Source: SIG714 sp045629725
Lineage (GTDB): Bacteria; Bacillota; Clostridia; Oscillospirales; CAG-272
Direction: 5' to 3'
DNA: 30,283 nt
Assembly: GCA_045629725.1 (NCBI GenBank)
Contig: JAZQRT010000051.1
Location: 1-30,283 of the forward strand
The position numbers were made by a program, and so were the translations under genes. This document shows positions 6,847 to 15,909 of the stretch, piece by piece (within the stretch, counting starts at the first letter, position 1; every line of letters starts with the position of its first letter). The notes under the pieces were generated by a model that was given only the letters and a program-made list of their open reading frames with translations, was not told the DNA's origin and made no database searches.

Positions 6847-6875
6847 TTGCAATTTCGAAAAATATATGATATAAT
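6847..6875 (+). promoter_or_regulatory. Promoter of the miaB-mutS-mutL-tgt operon
   Basis: TTGCAA (6847-6852), 17-bp spacer, TATAAT (6870-6875) preceded by TGA. It lies about 50 bases before the miaB start, and no other clear promoter is seen between the five following genes. Confidence 0.85.
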
Positions 6876-6924
6876 AAAATGCTTGTACTATACCTTGGAG
6901 CAAAATAGTACCATGGAGGATAAT

Positions 6925-8340
6925 ATGGCGGGAAAAACACAGATAATTTCACCCGAAGAAATAAAAGAACAATATGAATATATGGCAAAAATACGCGCTC
7001 TTAATGCGGATGACAGCGTGCTTTTTGCAACAGTAAAGACATACGGATGTCAGCAAAATGAAGCGGACAGCGAAAGAATTGCGGGTATGCTAAGGGAAAT
7101 GGGATATACTATTACCGAGGATGAGAATAAAGCTGACGTCATTATTATAAACACCTGTGCCGTAAGGGAACACGCGGAGCTTAAGGCGCTTTCAATAACA
7201 GGTCAGTTCAAGCATCTTAAGGCAAAAAAGCCGGGACTTCTTATCGGAATCGGCGGTTGCATGGTATCTCAAGAGCATAGAAAAGATGACATCAAGAATA
7301 AATATCCCTATGTTGATTTCCTTTTTGGGACAACGATGCTGTATAGACTTCCCGAGATAATGTATAACAAAATCAAAAAGAAGAAAAGACAGTTCTATCT
7401 TGACGAGTCCGATGGCAATATTGCCGAGGGACTTCCCGTGTATAGATTCAACGACTTCAAGGCTTGGGTAAGCATAATGTACGGATGCAACAATTTCTGT
7501 ACATATTGCATCGTGCCATATGTAAGAGGCAGAGAGAGAAGCAGAAAGCCCGAGGATATCATCAAAGAGGTAAAGGCGCTTGTTAAGGAGGGCTATCAGG
7601 AAATAACCCTTCTCGGACAGAACGTAAACTCATACGGCAAGGATCTTGACCTTGGGATTGATTTTTCAGACCTTTTGCAGATGATCTGCGACGTTGAGGG
7701 GGATTTTACCGTAAGATTTATGACAAGCCATCCCAAGGATGCAAGCTTTAAGCTTATAGATACGATTGCCGCCAATCCCAAAATTGCCCGTCAGTTTCAC
7801 CTTCCTCTCCAGTCGGGAAGTGACAGAGTATTAAAGCTTATGAACCGTCACTATACCTTTGAGTCGTATAAGAAGCTTGCGCTTTACATGAAGGAAAAGA
7901 TGCCCGATATTGCTATCACAACTGATATAATAGTTGGATTCCCGGGAGAAACGGAAGAGGATTTTGCAGGTACTCTCAGAGCGCTTGAGGAAATCGAGTA
8001 TGATAATATATACTCCTTTATCTACTCAAAAAGAAAGGGAACACCTGCAGCGGAAATGGAAGATCCAACAACCGCAGAGGAAAAATCATGTAGATTCCAA
8101 AGACTTCTTGATACACAAAATTCGATTTCAAACAGAAAGAATCAAGAATACCTTGGCAAGACGATAACTGTACTTGTTGAAGGCAGAAGCAAAACTGACG
8201 AGGATCGTCTTACGGGAAGAAATGAAAAGAACAGACTTGTTCATTTCTGCGGAACAGACGACCTTATCGGAAAGAACGTTAAGGTTAAAATAACAAAAGC
8301 AGACACATTCTCACTTATGGGTGAGCTTATAAACGAATAA
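6925..8340 (+). CDS. miaB: tRNA-2-methylthio-N6-dimethylallyladenosine synthase MiaB
   Basis: MiaB is a radical-SAM methylthiotransferase that converts i6A37 to ms2i6A37 in tRNAs reading UNN codons. The 471-residue product has the N-terminal UPF0004 domain with its three cluster cysteines (TYGCQQNE, INTCAV, GGCMV), the radical-SAM motif CNNFCTYC followed by the hallmark IVPYVRGRERSR, and a C-terminal TRAM domain (VLVEGRSKTDEDRLTGR). I place the start at ATG 6925, which has GGAGG at 6915-6919, five bases upstream; an in-frame ATG at 6913 overlaps that ribosome site and one at 6847 lies in the promoter. It leads a five-gene operon. The YmcA-like gene follows after 21 bases, as in Bacillus. Confidence 0.97.
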   Translation: MAGKTQIISPEEIKEQYEYMAKIRALNADDSVLFATVKTYGCQQNEADSERIAGMLREMGYTITEDENKADVIIINTCAVREHAELKALSITGQFKHLKAKKPGLLIGIGGCMVSQEHRKDDIKNKYPYVDFLFGTTMLYRLPEIMYNKIKKKKRQFYLDESDGNIAEGLPVYRFNDFKAWVSIMYGCNNFCTYCIVPYVRGRERSRKPEDIIKEVKALVKEGYQEITLLGQNVNSYGKDLDLGIDFSDLLQMICDVEGDFTVRFMTSHPKDASFKLIDTIAANPKIARQFHLPLQSGSDRVLKLMNRHYTFESYKKLALYMKEKMPDIAITTDIIVGFPGETEEDFAGTLRALEEIEYDNIYSFIYSKRKGTPAAEMEDPTTAEEKSCRFQRLLDTQNSISNRKNQEYLGKTITVLVEGRSKTDEDRLTGRNEKNRLVHFCGTDDLIGKNVKVKITKADTFSLMGELINE

Positions 8341-8361
8341 TCACTAAAAGGAGATACAAAA

Positions 8362-8754
8362 ATGGAAACAAGAGAGAAAATTATAGAAATGGCAAAATGC
8401 CTCGGACAGATCATAAAGGAAGATGAAGTAATAAAGAAGCTTGAGGCGGCACAGGAAGCATACAATACAGACGTTGACGTGCTCTTGCTTACAACAGAAT
8501 ACACAGTACAGCAGCAGCTTCTTACAGAGGCGTTTTCTAAGGATGAGTCCAAGGAAACCATTGATAAGATCAATGCAAGGATCAATGCTATTTATAATCA
8601 GGTAATCGAAACACCTGCATATAAGGCATATGAAGCAGCACAGAACGATGTAAATATGCTTATGCAGATCGTCAATGATACGATCAGTGCAGAAATATCC
8701 GGTCAGAGCGGCACTTGCACACATGATTGCTCCACCTGCGGCGGATGTCACTGA
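8362..8754 (+). CDS. YlbF/YmcA (RicA/RicF-like) family protein with cysteine-rich tail
   Basis: The 130-residue product is predicted all-helical with amphipathic segments typical of the YlbF/YmcA family and ends in CTHDCSTCGGCH, giving Cys119, Cys123, Cys126 and Cys129. In B. subtilis, RicA (YmcA), RicF (YlbF) and RicT (YaaT) form a complex carrying two 4Fe-4S clusters that influences RNA maturation by RNase Y and Spo0A phosphorylation; one cluster uses cysteines at the C termini of RicA and RicF. The position between miaB and mutS matches ymcA, but the multi-cysteine tail is more like RicF, so it may combine both roles. AAAGGAGAT precedes the start. Family assignment rests on helix pattern, tail and synteny. 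Confidence 0.8.
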   Translation: METREKIIEMAKCLGQIIKEDEVIKKLEAAQEAYNTDVDVLLLTTEYTVQQQLLTEAFSKDESKETIDKINARINAIYNQVIETPAYKAYEAAQNDVNMLMQIVNDTISAEISGQSGTCTHDCSTCGGCH

Positions 8755-8788
8755 GATTTATAAAGTTTAAAGAAACGGAGTATTAAAA

Positions 8789-11383
8789 ATGGCATTATCT
8801 CCAATGATGAGACAGTATCTTGAGGTTAAGGAAAAATATAAAAACGCTATCCTCATGTTTCGTCTCGGGGACTTTTATGAAATGTTTTTTGAGGATGCAA
8901 AGGTTGCCTCAAAAGAACTTGAGCTTACACTGACGGGCAGGGATTGCGGAGAGTCTGACCGCGCCCCCATGTGCGGTGTACCCTACCATGCGGTGGATTC
9001 ATATATCGGAAAGCTTGTGTCCAGAGGGTACAAGGTCGTTATCTGTGAGCAGATGGAGGATCCCGCCACTGCAAAGGGAATTGTAAGACGTGATGTAACT
9101 CGAATCGTTACAAAAGGAACCGTCACCGACATTACCCAGCTTGATGAAACAAAAAACAACTATATTTGTTCTCTTTATATCCTTTCTGATGTAACTGCTC
9201 TTTGCTTTGCGGATATTTCCACAGGAGAAGTCAGCGCAACAACAGTCATCAATGATTATGAAATGAACAGAGTTATCAACGAGCTTTCTGTTTACTCACC
9301 TATTGAGATCATATCAAACCTGGATATTGAGCGTTATTCCAAGCTTAATGATTATGTAAAGGATAGACTCAGAGCATCGTATTCCTTGCAGGACGATAAT
9401 TCATTTGACGGTGAGCTTGCCAAAGCAAGACTTCGCCACATTGATCTTTCAAGCCTTTTTTATGTTGATGAATACAGCCCTGTATATCCTGCTATGGGTG
9501 CCCTTATATCATATATCGACAGAAATCTTATAACTGTAAATTTTGAGATCAAGCGTTTTGACGTATACGGTGATTCTCAATATTTGAAGCTTGATGCAAA
9601 CACAAGAAGAAATCTTGAGCTTTGCGAAACCATGCGGGACAAAACAAATAAAAAGGGTACGCTCCTTGGTGTACTTGATAAGACATGTACTTCTCCCGGA
9701 GCACGACTTTTGAGAAGAAGCATAGAAATGCCCCTTATAAATCAAAGGGCAATAATATACAGACAAGATGCTGTTGAGGAGCTTTATAATAATTTTATAC
9801 TTAGGGACGAGCTTGCCGAGTGCTTAAAGGAAGTATTCGACCTTGAACGTCTTATGCCTAAGATAACATACGGCTCTGCAGGAGGCAGAGATCTTCGTGC
9901 TATCCACGATACTCTCACTATTATACCCAAGGTAAAGGATCTTCTTTTTGATACAAAATCGACAGCGCTTTGTGATATAAGGGATAAGACAGACTCGCTT
10001 GAGGATGTTGTAGCGCTTATTTCTGCTTCAATTTCTGATAAACCCCCATTTTCTGTAAGAGAGGGAGGCTTTATTGCAGACGGTTATTCCGAGGAGCTTG
10101 ATAAGCTCAGAGCGATAAAGAAAAATGCAAAAGCATTTCTTGATAAAATGGAAGCGGATGAAAGAGAGAAAACAGGAATCAAAACTCTTAAGATCGGCTT
10201 TAACAGAGTATTTGGATATTATATAGAGGTATCTAAGTCCTATAAGGATGATGTGCCCGAATATTACATAAGAAAACAAACTCTCACGAACGGAGAAAGG
10301 TATATTACCGCAGAGCTTAAGGAGCTTGAGGATACGGTACTTTCTGCGGATGATAAGATCAATACTCTTGAATATAATCTTTTCCGTGAGATCTGCGACA
10401 GCGTTTCCCGTGAGGCTGAGCGTATTTCTGCATCTGTAAGCGCCCTTGCATATCTTGATATGTATCTCAGTCTTGCAACGGTGGCATCGGAGAACGGATA
10501 CGTTCGTCCCGAGGTTACTCTTGATGATATAATTGAGATAAAGGAAGGCCGTCACCCTGTTGTTGAAAGATTTGTAAAGGATGGATTTTTCGTTCCTAAC
10601 GATACTTATCTTGATACAGGAAAATCAAGACTTGTGATAATCACAGGTCCCAATATGGCAGGTAAATCAACCTTCATGCGTCAGACTGCACTTATCACAC
10701 TTATGGCGCAGATAGGCTCATTTGTTCCTGCATATGAAGCAAGGATAGGTATTGTGGATAAGATATTCACAAGAGTCGGAGCGTCGGATGATCTTGCATC
10801 GGGACAGTCAACCTTTATGCTTGAAATGACCGAGGTTGCCTATATTCTTAAAAACGCAACACGCCGAAGCCTTATTATCTATGATGAAATAGGTAGAGGT
10901 ACAAGTACCTATGACGGTATGAGCATTGCCCGTGCCGTTGCGGAATACACCGCCGGAAAGAAGATAGGAGCCAAGACTCTATTTGCAACACACTACCATG
11001 AGATCACTTCGATGGAAAATGAAATAGACGGAGTTGTAAATTTCCATATCGTTGCCAAGAAAAAAGGTGAGGATATAACCTTCCTTCGCAAGATAGTAAA
11101 AGGAGCTGCGGACGATAGCTTCGGAATTGAGGTTGCAAAGCTCGCAGGCGTTCCCACAGAGATAATCAAACGCGCAAAGGAGGTTCTTCGTTCAATAGAA
11201 GAAAAAGCCCCCGAAAAGGTGGGAGAGAAAAAAACTGCCGAAGAAATTCAGGATATCAATTTGAATTTTGATGATTATTTCGGCATGGAAGTTACCAATA
11301 AATTGAAAGAAACGGACGTTGATACACTTACGCCCATCGAGGCGCTTAACCTTGTGTATCAGCTCAAACAAATGTTAAAGTAA
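8789..11383 (+). CDS. mutS: DNA mismatch repair protein MutS
   Basis: MutS recognises mispaired bases and small loops and recruits MutL. The 864-residue product has full family length. It shows the N-terminal mismatch-reading motif GDFYEMF (Phe29 and Glu31 insert at the mismatch), connector and lever domains, the Walker A motif GPNMAGKST (620-628), the signature segment SDDLASGQSTFMLEM, Walker B LIIYDEIGRGTSTYDG and the switch FATHYHE. The C-terminal tail carries a helix ending EALNLVYQLKQML, as in the dimer/tetramer region. An AACGGAG site precedes the start, 34 bases after the YmcA-like gene. Its stop overlaps the mutL start by one base (TAATG), so the repair partners are translationally coupled. 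Confidence 0.98.
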   Translation: MALSPMMRQYLEVKEKYKNAILMFRLGDFYEMFFEDAKVASKELELTLTGRDCGESDRAPMCGVPYHAVDSYIGKLVSRGYKVVICEQMEDPATAKGIVRRDVTRIVTKGTVTDITQLDETKNNYICSLYILSDVTALCFADISTGEVSATTVINDYEMNRVINELSVYSPIEIISNLDIERYSKLNDYVKDRLRASYSLQDDNSFDGELAKARLRHIDLSSLFYVDEYSPVYPAMGALISYIDRNLITVNFEIKRFDVYGDSQYLKLDANTRRNLELCETMRDKTNKKGTLLGVLDKTCTSPGARLLRRSIEMPLINQRAIIYRQDAVEELYNNFILRDELAECLKEVFDLERLMPKITYGSAGGRDLRAIHDTLTIIPKVKDLLFDTKSTALCDIRDKTDSLEDVVALISASISDKPPFSVREGGFIADGYSEELDKLRAIKKNAKAFLDKMEADEREKTGIKTLKIGFNRVFGYYIEVSKSYKDDVPEYYIRKQTLTNGERYITAELKELEDTVLSADDKINTLEYNLFREICDSVSREAERISASVSALAYLDMYLSLATVASENGYVRPEVTLDDIIEIKEGRHPVVERFVKDGFFVPNDTYLDTGKSRLVIITGPNMAGKSTFMRQTALITLMAQIGSFVPAYEARIGIVDKIFTRVGASDDLASGQSTFMLEMTEVAYILKNATRRSLIIYDEIGRGTSTYDGMSIARAVAEYTAGKKIGAKTLFATHYHEITSMENEIDGVVNFHIVAKKKGEDITFLRKIVKGAADDSFGIEVAKLAGVPTEIIKRAKEVLRSIEEKAPEKVGEKKTAEEIQDINLNFDDYFGMEVTNKLKETDVDTLTPIEALNLVYQLKQMLK

Positions 11384-13404
11384 TGGGAATTATTAATCAG
11401 CTGGATATATCCATAGCCAATCTTATTGCCGCAGGCGAGGTCGTTGACAGACCTGCCTCGGTAATAAAGGAGTTGTTGGAAAATTCAATAGATGCAGGAG
11501 CGACACAGATCACTGTTGAAATCAAAAACGGCGGTGTTTCCTTCATGCGCGTGACGGACAATGGATGCGGCATGTCGGAGGATGATGCGGTCCTTTGTCT
11601 TTCGCGCCATGCAACAAGTAAGATTTCAACGGCGGCTGACCTTGATGCAATCATGACTCTCGGCTTCCGCGGAGAAGCTCTTGCGGCAATTGCATCTGTG
11701 TCAAAGCTAAGAATAATGACACGCCGTGAAAACACGGAGGTTGGAACTCTCGTTGTCAGCGAGGGCGGAGTTATAAAAGAGGTAAGCGAGGCAGGATGCA
11801 AGAGCGGTACAACAATTATTGTCGAACAGCTTTTTGCCAATATTCCCGCAAGGCGCAAATTCCTTAAAAACGACCGTTCCGAGGGCATGGCTGTTGCCGC
11901 GGTAATTGAAAAAATAGCGCTTTCATCACCCATGATCGCTATCAGATTTATTTCGGACGGTGCACAAAAGCTCGTTACAACAGGGGACGGAAAGCTTTAT
12001 AACACAGTATATTCCATATTTGGAAAGGATTTTGCCAAGCGTCTTATTGAGGTTGACTCAATGAGTGAGGGAATCTCTGTCAGAGGATATATAGGCAGAC
12101 CCGATAACGTCAGATCAAACAGAAATTTCCAAAATTTTTTCATCAACTCAAGATATATAAAAAGCAGAACTGCATCAGCAGCACTTGAACAAGCCTTTTC
12201 AAGCTATATAGAAAGTGAAAAATTCCCTTGCTGTATTCTTTTTATCGAGATACATCCTGCTTTTGTCGATGTAAACGTACATCCCACAAAGCTTGAGATC
12301 AAATTTTCCAATGAAAGAGCTGTATTTGAGGCAGTATACTGCGCTGTAAAAAATGCAGTACAAAATGATTCTTCAAGGAACGAGATGCTTTTTGAAAGAA
12401 ACGCAATTCCTCAAAAGGCATACGGAACCTATAATTCCTTTGTTCCCGTATATGACAGGCTGGACGGAAGCAGTAAAGCACCTCAGCAAATGACCTTTGA
12501 TGATATCCCCGAGGCTGAGAAAACGAAAGGTATTGATACCGTACCTTATGACGATATAACGGCGAAGGATATTACTCCCTCAGAAAAGGTAGCGGATAAT
12601 GTAGAGGACGTTAAGAAAACGCAGGATGCTCCGATTGTTCGGGAGTATACTCCGAAGACAGAGGAAAAGCCTCGGGTTGAGACGTTGTTTTCAAATTATA
12701 ATATTAAAAGCTATGAGCCCGAAAAAACAGCTTTTGAAACCAAAAAAATTGAGGATCCCCCGATAATCAAAGCAGAACCGGTCATAGAAAAAACGGAAAT
12801 TTCAAAGTCTGCTCCCACACCCCTGTATAAATACCTTGGAGTTGTATTTAATACATATATAATTGTTGAATACGAAGGGAAAATGATGATAATAGACAAG
12901 CATGCGGCTCATGAAAGAATTATATTTGAGTCCATGCAGTCAAACCGTGAAAAATCCGAAAAGCATATGCAAATGCTCCTCATCCCCATCAGGCTTGAGT
13001 TTTCAAAGGAAGAAATTGCAAGCCTTGAAAGTTATGAGGAAGATATAAAGTCTGCGGGATTTGAGTTTGAGATAGATTATGCCCTTGGTGCAGTGTCCCT
13101 TTTGGCTCTTCCCGGCGGTATTAGTGAAAAGGAATCCCTTGATCTTTTTGCGGATATCCTTTCAAGACTTTCCTCCGGAACGGGATCTGTGGGTATTTCA
13201 AGAGGAGCGTATTTTGAAAAATCCCTGTATCAAGCCTCATGCAAGGCTGCAATGAAGGGTGGCAGAATGGACGGAGATGAGGATATGAAGTATATCGTTG
13301 ATACACTTCTTACAAATCCAAAGATAAGGTACTGTCCCCACGGCAGACCTGTGATGTTTGAACTTACACAAAGTACAATAGAACATAAATTTAAGAGGAC
13401 GTAA
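11383..13404 (+). CDS. mutL: DNA mismatch repair protein MutL with endonuclease motif
   Basis: MutL couples MutS recognition to strand incision. The 673-residue product has the GHKL ATPase motifs ENSIDAGA (33-40), DNGCGM (59-64) and TLGFRGEAL (92-100), a variable acidic linker (about 340-480), and a C-terminal dimerisation domain. That domain carries DKHAAHERIIFE (505-516), matching the metal-dependent nicking motif D(Q/K)HAxxExxxxE, and CPHGRP (651-656), so this MutL should be a latent endonuclease as in methyl-independent repair systems that lack MutH. The linker holds repeated Glu/Lys-rich segments, normal for the family. It begins one base inside the mutS stop and ends two bases before tgt. 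Confidence 0.97.
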   Translation: MGIINQLDISIANLIAAGEVVDRPASVIKELLENSIDAGATQITVEIKNGGVSFMRVTDNGCGMSEDDAVLCLSRHATSKISTAADLDAIMTLGFRGEALAAIASVSKLRIMTRRENTEVGTLVVSEGGVIKEVSEAGCKSGTTIIVEQLFANIPARRKFLKNDRSEGMAVAAVIEKIALSSPMIAIRFISDGAQKLVTTGDGKLYNTVYSIFGKDFAKRLIEVDSMSEGISVRGYIGRPDNVRSNRNFQNFFINSRYIKSRTASAALEQAFSSYIESEKFPCCILFIEIHPAFVDVNVHPTKLEIKFSNERAVFEAVYCAVKNAVQNDSSRNEMLFERNAIPQKAYGTYNSFVPVYDRLDGSSKAPQQMTFDDIPEAEKTKGIDTVPYDDITAKDITPSEKVADNVEDVKKTQDAPIVREYTPKTEEKPRVETLFSNYNIKSYEPEKTAFETKKIEDPPIIKAEPVIEKTEISKSAPTPLYKYLGVVFNTYIIVEYEGKMMIIDKHAAHERIIFESMQSNREKSEKHMQMLLIPIRLEFSKEEIASLESYEEDIKSAGFEFEIDYALGAVSLLALPGGISEKESLDLFADILSRLSSGTGSVGISRGAYFEKSLYQASCKAAMKGGRMDGDEDMKYIVDTLLTNPKIRYCPHGRPVMFELTQSTIEHKFKRT

Positions 13405-13406
13405 AG

Positions 13407-14543
13407 ATGTTTGAACTTAAGAAAACAGAAAACAAAGCGCGCCGCGGAGTGTTTCATACAGTACACGGAGATATCCAGACTCCTGTATTTATGAATGTCG
13501 GCACTTGTGCTGCGATCAGAGGCGGTATTTCAACAGATGACCTTAAGGAAATAAAGTGTCAGGTTGAGCTTTCCAATACCTATCATCTTCACATAAGACC
13601 GGGAGACAAGCTTATTGCTGATCTTGGCGGTATCCATAAATTCTTTAATTGGGACAAGCCCGTGCTTACCGATAGCGGCGGATTTCAGGTGTTTTCCCTC
13701 GCAAAGCTTCGCAGGATCAAAGAGGAGGGAGTATATTTTGCTTCCCATATTGACGGAAAGCGTATATTCATGGGACCCGAAGAAAGCATGCAGATACAGT
13801 CCAATCTTGCATCTACTATAGCTATGGCGTTTGACGAGTGCATTGAGAACCCTGCAGAGTATAAGTACGTTAAAAATTCCTGCGACAGAACCTATCGCTG
13901 GCTTGAGCGTTGTATTGCTGAGATGAACAGACTTAATTCACTTCCCGAAACCATAAATAAAAATCAGATGCTTTTCGGAATCAATCAGGGAAGTACCTAT
14001 ATGGATCTTCGTATCGAGCATATGCAGAGAATAAGAGAGCTTCCTCTTGACGGATTTGCCATCGGCGGTCTTGCTGTTGGTGAAACTGCTGAGGAAATGT
14101 ACGAAACGATCGAACACGTTGAGCCTCATATGCCCGTTGATAAGCCTCGTTATCTCATGGGCGTCGGTACACCTCTCAATATTCTTGAAGCAGTGTACAG
14201 AGGCGTTGATTTCTTTGACTGTGTAATGCCCCCAAGAAATGCGCGTCACGGAAACCTTTTCACATGGAAGGGTAAAATGAATCTCATGAACGAAAAATAT
14301 ATGAAGGATCCTCGTCCCTTTGACGAAAATTGCGGATGTCCCGCATGTCGCAGTTATTCAAGAGCATACGTTCGCCATCTTTTCAAGGCACGTGAAATGC
14401 TTGGAATGAGACTTGCAGTTCTTCATAACCTCTACTTCTATAACGAGCTTATGGAAAAGATCAGAGAAGCGCTTGATAACGGAAACTACGAAGGCTTCTA
14501 CCGTCACTACAAGGATATCCTTGATAAACGCGCTGAGGATTAA
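13407..14543 (+). CDS. tgt: Queuine/preQ1 tRNA-guanine transglycosylase Tgt
   Basis: Tgt exchanges guanine-34 of tRNAs with GUN anticodons for preQ1 or a related base on the way to queuosine. The 378-residue product has the usual bacterial length. It shows Asp89 in DSGGFQVFS, the nucleophile Asp268 in GVDFFDCVMPPRNARHG, and the zinc site Cys309, Cys311, Cys314 and His340. AGAGGA eight bases upstream, inside the end of mutL, serves as ribosome site. It closes the five-gene operon. In many Firmicutes yajC follows tgt; here the next plus-strand gene is not related. No queuosine synthesis or salvage gene is in the window, so whether the cell makes or imports the base is not decided here. Confidence 0.97.
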   Translation: MFELKKTENKARRGVFHTVHGDIQTPVFMNVGTCAAIRGGISTDDLKEIKCQVELSNTYHLHIRPGDKLIADLGGIHKFFNWDKPVLTDSGGFQVFSLAKLRRIKEEGVYFASHIDGKRIFMGPEESMQIQSNLASTIAMAFDECIENPAEYKYVKNSCDRTYRWLERCIAEMNRLNSLPETINKNQMLFGINQGSTYMDLRIEHMQRIRELPLDGFAIGGLAVGETAEEMYETIEHVEPHMPVDKPRYLMGVGTPLNILEAVYRGVDFFDCVMPPRNARHGNLFTWKGKMNLMNEKYMKDPRPFDENCGCPACRSYSRAYVRHLFKAREMLGMRLAVLHNLYFYNELMEKIREALDNGNYEGFYRHYKDILDKRAED

Positions 14544-14565
14544 TATACAAATTTCCTATAAATAA

Positions 14566-14617
14566 AAAAGGTCCACGAGTGCAGGGAAAAGTTGTACTCC
14601 ACACATGTGCGCCTTTT
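14566..14617 (+). terminator. Possible weak terminator of the mutS-tgt operon
   Basis: AAAAGG (14566-14571) pairs with CCTTTT (14612-14617), followed inward by CAC/GTG (14574-14576 with 14607-14609) across one mismatch, and AT-rich sequence follows. The stem is imperfect and the loop large, so confidence is low; the hairpin at 14666-14683 could also stop this transcript. Confidence 0.3.
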
Positions 14618-14665
14618 AGAATATATTTTATTCCCAAAAAGAGTAATTCCCCATAAAGTAAAAAA

Positions 14666-14683
14666 TCTCCCCGAAAGGGGAGA
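14666..14683. terminator. Terminator between tgt and the cysteine-rich protein gene
   Basis: TCTCCCC (14666-14672) pairs with GGGGAGA (14677-14683) around the tetraloop GAAA. On the minus strand the stem is followed by a TTTTTT run, and on the plus strand by AAATTTT, so it mainly terminates the minus-strand gene 14705-14953. Confidence 0.88.
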
Positions 14684-14704
14684 AATTTTACTGTGAAGAG
14701 TGGA

Positions 14705-14953
14705 TTATTCAGCGATCTCTTCAGCAGGAGCTTCCTCAGCGTAGTCGCAAGTAACTTCAACTGCTTCCTCTTCAACACCGCATGTGCAATCGCACTCGCA
14801 GCATTCTTCTGTGCATTCTGCGTTCTCTTCGTTGAACTTAGCAAGGCTTTCCTTATATTTCTTGTAAAGTACGCATACTGCTGCAAAAACTGCTGCAAGA
14901 GTTGTAACTACACCTACAAAAGTGATTAATGATTTGAAAAAGTTCTTTCCCAT
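14705..14953 (-). CDS. Small membrane-anchored cysteine-rich acidic protein
   Basis: The 82-residue product has one N-terminal transmembrane helix (about residues 8-30), a short charged segment (KKYKESLAKFNEEN), then a cysteine cluster at residues 47, 51, 52, 54, 56 and 58 (CTEECCECDCTC) with a further Cys69, and an acidic tail ending EEAPAEEIAE. The helix has small Gly/Ala/Val residues and no lipobox. Seven cysteines within 23 residues suggest metal or cluster binding or a redox role at the membrane, but no family is recognised. The ATG at 14953 follows GGAGTC by five bases. A terminator lies directly after the gene and an inverted repeat (14968-15018) directly before it, supporting a real monocistronic gene. 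Confidence 0.7.
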   Translation of the reverse strand: MGKNFFKSLITFVGVVTTLAAVFAAVCVLYKKYKESLAKFNEENAECTEECCECDCTCGVEEEAVEVTCDYAEEAPAEEIAE

Positions 14954-14967
14954 ACAAGACTCCGTTC

Positions 14968-15018
14968 TCCGACAGAATAATAGTAATAATTATTTGAAAT
15001 TCGCTCCCCGCTGTCGGA
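14968..15018 (-). promoter_or_regulatory. Inverted repeat upstream of the cysteine-rich protein gene
   Basis: TCCGACAG (14968-14975) and CTGTCGGA (15011-15018) are exact reverse complements, extended by CCG/CGG beyond a three-base bulge, around a 35-base AT-rich loop. The repeat ends 15 bases upstream of the start codon and encloses part of the GGAG-containing leader, so it may be an mRNA structure controlling translation or a split operator. Confidence 0.4.
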
Positions 15019-15141
15019 CGGGAAATGAATCAAAGAGGTATATTTCCTCTCATTTTTTTATTGTATCACATTTTTTTGATTTTGTATATAGTAAACTGAA
15101 AAATTTTTATAAATTTAATTAAAAAATGTTCGGAGAAATCT

Positions 15142-15894
15142 ATGAATTTTGAAAAGTCCAGACGTCTTCTGAGTTTTATGAGACGTGCCGTTGATGATTA
15201 TGAAATGATAAAGGATGGCGACAGGATTGCCGTTGGTATATCGGGCGGCAAGGATAGTATGGCTCTTGTATGTATTATGAACGAGCTTAGACGTTTTTAT
15301 CCTCATAAATTTGAGCTCGTGGCGATAACCATTGATACAGGCTTTGAAGGAATGGATTTTACACCACTTCGTGAATTCTTTGCCGAAATGGGAATCGAGT
15401 ATATAATTGAAAAGACCAATATTGCAGAGATCGTTTTTAATGTGCGAAAGGAATCAAATCCCTGTTCGCTTTGCGCAAATATGCGACGGGGAGCTCTCCA
15501 TAATGTTGCCGTAAATGCTGGGTGTAATAAACTTGCTCTGGGGCATCATTTTGATGACGTTATTGATACCTTCATGCTGAATCTGATATATGAAGGAAGA
15601 ATTGGTTGTTTTTCTCCTGTAACATATCTGTCTAACCGTGATATAACGATGATACGTCCCATGATCTATGCTAAGGAAAGCGATATCAAGTATTTCATGA
15701 AGCAAAACAATGTTCCAATGGTTAAATCGACTTGTCCTGAGGATAAGCACACAAAGAGGGAAGACGTAAAGAAGCTTATAGACAGTATAGAATCAGATAA
15801 TGAAGGCTTCCGCCATCGTATATTTACAGCAATACAAAACGGTAATATCGACGGATTTCATCTGCCTGAAAAAAACAGACGGAATAAATTTTAA
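15142..15894 (+). CDS. TtcA-like tRNA 2-thiocytidine biosynthesis protein (PP-loop ATPase)
   Basis: The 250-residue product belongs to the TtcA/TilS PP-loop superfamily. It has the adenylation loop VGISGGKDSM (SGGKDS, 34-39), Cys108 and Cys111 in NPCSLC, the GHHFDD motif (134-139) and Cys198 in STCPED. TtcA enzymes activate cytidine-32 of certain tRNAs with ATP and insert sulfur using a 4Fe-4S cluster held by three cysteines; the CxxC plus one distant Cys arrangement matches. It is somewhat shorter than E. coli TtcA, as usual for the Firmicutes branch, whose tRNA target is less certain. A CGGAG site lies six bases before the ATG. It ends in a clear hairpin at 15910-15943 and appears monocistronic. 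Confidence 0.85.
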   Translation: MNFEKSRRLLSFMRRAVDDYEMIKDGDRIAVGISGGKDSMALVCIMNELRRFYPHKFELVAITIDTGFEGMDFTPLREFFAEMGIEYIIEKTNIAEIVFNVRKESNPCSLCANMRRGALHNVAVNAGCNKLALGHHFDDVIDTFMLNLIYEGRIGCFSPVTYLSNRDITMIRPMIYAKESDIKYFMKQNNVPMVKSTCPEDKHTKREDVKKLIDSIESDNEGFRHRIFTAIQNGNIDGFHLPEKNRRNKF

Positions 15895-15909
15895 TATTTT
15901 TCAAAACAA

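Noticed and set aside
6847..6924. Upstream starts for miaB (6847 or 6913)
   Set aside because: 6847 is within the -35 box and 6913 overlaps the ribosome site that serves ATG 6925.
8344..8751. Minus-strand 135-codon hydrophobic frame opposite the YmcA-like gene
   Set aside because: It is antisense to a well-supported gene in a conserved operon and has no ribosome site.
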